Assembly: GCA_041395105.1 (NCBI GenBank)
Contig: JAWLBB010000001.1
Span: forward strand, 1,267,501-1,331,500
Direction: 5' to 3'
Source of the DNA: Opitutaceae bacterium
GTDB taxonomy: Bacteria; Verrucomicrobiota; Verrucomicrobiia; Opitutales; Opitutaceae
Length of the DNA stretch: 64,000 bases
Of this stretch, positions 60,821 through 64,000 are shown in pieces; within the stretch, counting starts at the first letter, position 1, and each line of letters starts with the position of its first letter. The position numbers were made by a program, and so were the translations under genes. The notes below the pieces were generated by a model, which did not search any database, was not told where the DNA came from, and worked only from the letters and a program-made list of their open reading frames with translations.

Positions 60821-62560
60821 TCAGAGGACGACGCTGAAGAGGAAGACGAAGAAGAACATCCCGGCGAGGGCGATGGCCCACCAGAGGGTGACACTGTTCC
60901 ACCAATGGGTGCCCAGGCCTCCCTTGAAATCCATCTTCTTCCAGTTGAAGGTGAGATCATCGCTGACCTTTTCCGGACTCGGGGGCGGTGTGATCAGGGC
61001 CGAAGCAGTGCAGACGATCATGCAGACGGCCCAGACGAGCATGCCCTGATTGGCAAAGGGCATCATCCAGTCAGGGAGCGCACCGCCGAATTCGAGGATC
61101 TTCAGGGTGATGGCGAAGGCGAAGGCGACGATGCTGGCCAGCAGGGCGTCGAATCCGCTGACCCGCCGCCAGAGCGATCCGAGAAGGAAGGTGGCGGAGA
61201 AAGGCGGAGCGAAAAAGACGTAGAGCATCTGGATCCAGACGAAGAGATTCATCTTCTGGACGGTGGCCAGGAGGATGGCCACGCCAATGGAGAGGAGAAG
61301 GATGACAATGCCGGCGAGGCGGCCGACGATGACCTCCTGCCGCTCGGTCGCCTTCGGATTGATGAACATCCTGTAAACGTCGAGAGTGAAGACCGTCGAG
61401 GTGGAGTTGAGGACGGAACAGACGGTCGACTGGATGGCGCCGAAAAGGGCGGCGACGAGGATACCGACGAGGAAGACCGGAACCAGTTCCTTGATCATGA
61501 GGACGTAGGTTCGGTTGGCCTGATCACTCATTACCGCCCAATCGCCGCTCATCAGGAAGTCCGGTTTCATGGCGAAGAAGATCAGACCCGGGACGACGAC
61601 AAAGAAGGGCAGCAGGAGCTTGAGGAAGCTGGCGAAGACCATGCCCATGCGCGCGTGGTACATGTCCTTTGCGGCAAGAACCTTCTGGATCATGTGCTGG
61701 TTGATCACGGTGTACCAGAGTCCGATGTAGAAGAAGCTGAAGACCCAATGGGTCCAGGGGGTGGCGTAGTGGTTGATCGGTTGGAGCAGGGTCAGTCGGT
61801 CATAACTCTCGGTCGGCCCGGCCCCCTTGAAGATATTGGAGGCGTTTGCACTGATCCATTGGGCGGCCCATTCGACCTTGCCCTGATTGATCTCAATCGT
61901 GTTGATGGCGCCCGCGATCAGGCCGTCGCCATGCCCCATGTGGATGAGGCCGAGGACGGTGACGCTGAGCCCGCCGAAGACCATGATGCCAATGGTCAGG
62001 ACGTCCATCAGGGCGATCGATTTGAGTCCGCCCCAGATGGCCCAGAAGCCCGAAAGAATCGCGATGACCACGATGGCGAGGATCTCGTTCATCCCGAAGA
62101 ATTCGGTCAGGACGAAGGCGCCGCCGTAAATGACCGGTCCGAGGAAGGCGACCACATTGACGAGGAGAGTGACGCCGGCGAAGACATTGCGCATCGGCCG
62201 GTTGAAGCGCTTCTCAAGGAACTCCGGAGCGGTGTAGACCCTGGAACTGAAGAGGTAGGGGATGAAGAGCCAGATCAGGAAGGTAAAGGCGATGACCGTG
62301 CTCCACTCCCCGGTGGCGACACAGAGTCCGTAGATGACGGCGGCCCCGATCAGCCCGATGAAGTGCTCCGTCGATATGTTGGCGGCGATATAGGAGCTGC
62401 CGACCACGTACCAAGGGAGGGACCGGCCGGCGAGGAAGTAGTCGGCCGCGCTCTTTCCTTTCTTTCGGCCGGCAAAGTAGCCGATGAGGCTGAGGCAGAG
62501 GAAATAGCCGAAGAAGGCGACGTAATCGAGGAAGTGGAGGACGGAGGCGGGTTTGTCCAT
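60821..62560 (-). CDS. SSS-family sodium/solute symporter (SGLT-like)
   Basis: 579 residues. DYFLAGRSLPWYVVGSSYIA followed by ANISTEHFIGLIG marks the SGLT subgroup; FSFFYIGLWYTVINQHMIQK and TVCSVLNSTSTVFTLDVYRM are the remaining signatures. Normal length for the family. Likely imports sugar released by the adjacent beta-helix enzyme and sulfatase. Related to, but shorter than, the symporter at 52443. Confidence 0.92.
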   Translation of the reverse strand: MDKPASVLHFLDYVAFFGYFLCLSLIGYFAGRKKGKSAADYFLAGRSLPWYVVGSSYIAANISTEHFIGLIGAAVIYGLCVATGEWSTVIAFTFLIWLFIPYLFSSRVYTAPEFLEKRFNRPMRNVFAGVTLLVNVVAFLGPVIYGGAFVLTEFFGMNEILAIVVIAILSGFWAIWGGLKSIALMDVLTIGIMVFGGLSVTVLGLIHMGHGDGLIAGAINTIEINQGKVEWAAQWISANASNIFKGAGPTESYDRLTLLQPINHYATPWTHWVFSFFYIGLWYTVINQHMIQKVLAAKDMYHARMGMVFASFLKLLLPFFVVVPGLIFFAMKPDFLMSGDWAVMSDQANRTYVLMIKELVPVFLVGILVAALFGAIQSTVCSVLNSTSTVFTLDVYRMFINPKATERQEVIVGRLAGIVILLLSIGVAILLATVQKMNLFVWIQMLYVFFAPPFSATFLLGSLWRRVSGFDALLASIVAFAFAITLKILEFGGALPDWMMPFANQGMLVWAVCMIVCTASALITPPPSPEKVSDDLTFNWKKMDFKGGLGTHWWNSVTLWWAIALAGMFFFVFLFSVVL

Positions 62561-62751
62561 CGGTCTGGTGAGGGGTTCTGGGCAGCGCCGGGATGCGCCG
62601 TGGAAATCGCGATCCTAGACCGCAACCGGTCCTCGGCAAGCAAGGGGCCGGCTCCTCTTGTTGGACAGTCAAGCTAGTGGACCCGCAACGAAGATCTGTC
62701 TGACGGGGGTGCGGGTGACTCAACTCAACCCGCAGGAGACGATCCGCTGAT

Positions 62752-63702
62752 TCAGAACCGCCCGCTCAATGACAGGGCGACGATGGGGGCGGGGTCGAAG
62801 TCGGACCGGGCAAGCCTGTTGCCCGTGGAGTTCTCCAACTCGATGGATCCGCCAAAGAGAAATCCGCCGTAAAGGTCGAGGGTCAGATTTTCTGAGAGCG
62901 GACGGGTGGCCCGGACAAAGAAGGGCACGCTGTTGTGTTCACCAATTCCGTTGGGAACCGGACCGTCATCCGCGAGGCGGAAGCGGAACGAACGGTAGGC
63001 CCCGCCGATGCCGAATTCCCAGGTATCTGTCTTGTAGGCGACTTCCAGACCGGCGGGACCGGCCGGTCCCGGGCGAAACGGGTTCTGCAGGGTCCAGCCG
63101 GGCGCGAACTCCCAACGGATGGCGAGAAAGGGAAATCCACGGGTGTCCTCCAAACCGGTGAAGAGACCCGCACCAAGCCCGATCGTCAGGGTCTGGCTGA
63201 CTTCCCGCGTAAAGGAGAACACTGCACCGAAGGTGAGAGAGTCGCTGAAGGAAGCTGAGGACTCTCCGGATGCAGTGATCGAGGGTGCGATCATCAACTG
63301 CCAGTCGTCACCGAGGGGAGAGCCATAGTAACCTGCGAGGGTCAGGGTGTTGACCGTGTCCCAGGGCCCCGTTTGTCCGAGACCGGTCGTTCCTCCGAAG
63401 TCGTAAATGTCGGCCGTGTAGCCGAGGCTTCCACCGGCCGAACGACCCTCTCCGAGGCTGCGGAGAAGATCGAACTTGAGTCCGGCACTGGTCAGGCCGA
63501 TGTCGCCACCCTCATCGAGGTCGGCGGCGAACTGGTGGATGGCCACGCCTTCCAGCCGGCTGAAGGTGGTTCCAGCCGGTAGTTTCCCCACCGGTTGGGC
63601 TTGGATTGCGCTGGCACCCAGGAGGGTGAAAAGGACGGCCGCCGCTCCTGCTATTCTAAAAGATCGAGGCGTGCAGCTCTGTGAATGGAAAAGTGAGATC
63701 AT
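62752..63702 (-). CDS. Outer-membrane beta-barrel protein (DUF6268-like)
   Basis: 316 residues. Signal peptide (IAGAAAVLFTLLGASAIQAQ) followed by alternating amphipathic strands and a C-terminal Phe (VALSLSGRF), the outer-membrane insertion signal. It resembles DUF6268 barrels found in Verrucomicrobia and Planctomycetes; role unknown. The ATG at 63702 directly precedes the signal peptide; the frame is open to 63792. The interval 62561-62751 holds no recognisable feature. Confidence 0.68.
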   Translation of the reverse strand: MISLFHSQSCTPRSFRIAGAAAVLFTLLGASAIQAQPVGKLPAGTTFSRLEGVAIHQFAADLDEGGDIGLTSAGLKFDLLRSLGEGRSAGGSLGYTADIYDFGGTTGLGQTGPWDTVNTLTLAGYYGSPLGDDWQLMIAPSITASGESSASFSDSLTFGAVFSFTREVSQTLTIGLGAGLFTGLEDTRGFPFLAIRWEFAPGWTLQNPFRPGPAGPAGLEVAYKTDTWEFGIGGAYRSFRFRLADDGPVPNGIGEHNSVPFFVRATRPLSENLTLDLYGGFLFGGSIELENSTGNRLARSDFDPAPIVALSLSGRF

Positions 63703-63862
63703 TGGCAAAGTGTGAGTGTCGGGTTTTACGCCCGAACCGGGGATGGAGATGCCGGGGCGCCGGGTCGAGACAAACAGTCCTGGCCGGCGCATCGGTGTTC
63801 CAGCGGGACTTCGGAGTTGGATTCGGTGTCGGGCTGGATGACCGCGTACGCCTGACGACGAT

Positions 63863-64000
63863 TCAACGACGTGCCCGGACCGGCTGCGCAGCCCCGGGAA
63901 TGGCCCGCTGGATCAGCCGGACCACGTCATCAAGTTGTCCGCGGCTTTCGAATCCGATGGTGAAGGCGTCGACACAATGCAGGCCGAGCGCAAAACGAAG
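63863..64000 (-). CDS. Aldo/keto reductase, C-terminal fragment
   Basis: Partial gene cut by the right edge; 45 residues before the stop at 63863-63865. The visible part reads LRFALGLHCVDAFTIGFESR followed by GQLDDVVRLIQRAIPGA, matching the C-terminal end of aldo/keto reductases of the YdjG-like type common in Verrucomicrobia (in these the segment precedes the last helix). NAD(P)H-dependent reduction of a carbonyl sugar derivative is the family function. Confidence 0.7.
   Translation of the reverse strand, partial: LRFALGLHCVDAFTIGFESRGQLDDVVRLIQRAIPGAAQPVRARR

Noticed and set aside
1..64000. CRISPR arrays, tRNA genes, insertion sequences or prophage.
   Set aside because: No regularly spaced repeats, cloverleaf-forming segments, transposase or integrase motifs, or phage structural genes were seen.

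Overview
The window looks like chromosomal DNA of a GC-rich Verrucomicrobiota bacterium, most likely Opitutales-like. The evidence is a Minf_1886-type protein (a family restricted to Verrucomicrobia and Planctomycetes), a stand-alone SWIB protein, a sulfatase beside a beta-helix polysaccharide-degrading enzyme, two SGLT-type sugar symporters, several outer-membrane beta-barrels and heavy use of overlapping ATGA/GTGA gene junctions. No phage, transposase, CRISPR array or tRNA was seen. Assignments rest on reading motifs by eye.

Layout. 1-292: the end of an rRNA operon (23S 3' end, 5S, strong terminator). 0.4-7.3 kb: a GT39-like glycosyltransferase, an HDOD protein, a sugar ABC importer (binding protein and two permeases, no ATPase) and a DUF4380-like protein. 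7.4-14.0 kb: a two-component system with a sigma-54 activator, tandem operator dyads, a possible sigma-54 promoter, a possible 32-residue Cys-containing peptide, and a MacB-type ATPase with an 820-residue duplicated permease. 14.1-15.4 kb: SWIB and TPR proteins. 15.4-21.2 kb: a four-base-overlap operon of SMUG1-type uracil-DNA glycosylase, methyltransferase and PLD enzyme, divergent from a Ski2-like helicase. 21.4-26.8 kb: modABC, a ZnuD-like receptor with a small His/Cys protein, and Mog. 26.9-32.3 kb: Minf_1886 protein, M16 peptidase, PhyH dioxygenase and an O/P-type porin with a Pho-box-like upstream repeat. 32.3-37.6 kb: an export operon (LolA-like protein, two FtsX permeases, LolD-like ATPase with a frameshift, outer-membrane barrel). 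37.7-40.9 kb: a URO-D family protein divergent from an M14 carboxypeptidase that is split by a frameshift. 41.3-46.9 kb: a Psr/Phs-type molybdenum oxidoreductase (catalytic, Fe-S and NrfD subunits) followed by a split YeeE/YedE sulfur transporter whose second half is fused to a rhodanese domain lacking its catalytic Cys. 47.0-57.4 kb: sugar catabolism (DeoC, TIM-barrel isomerase, Gfo/Idh dehydrogenase, AraC regulator, GalM, SSS symporter, and the last two Weimberg-pathway enzymes). 57.5-64 kb: sulfatase, GH28-like beta-helix protein, second SSS symporter, outer-membrane barrel and the C-terminus of an aldo/keto reductase.

How the parts fit. ModABC imports molybdate, Mog helps insert it into molybdopterin, and the Psr complex uses that cofactor for sulfur respiration fed by the YedE pair. 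The right half is typical of a polysaccharide and pentose degrader. The two clearest novelties are the sigma-54/peptide/ABC module near 10.2-14 kb and the cysteine-less rhodanese with a C-terminal Gly-Cys. Two single-base frameshifts (near 33713 and 40200) are either sequencing errors or recent mutations. Several short repeat families sit in the intergenic gaps.
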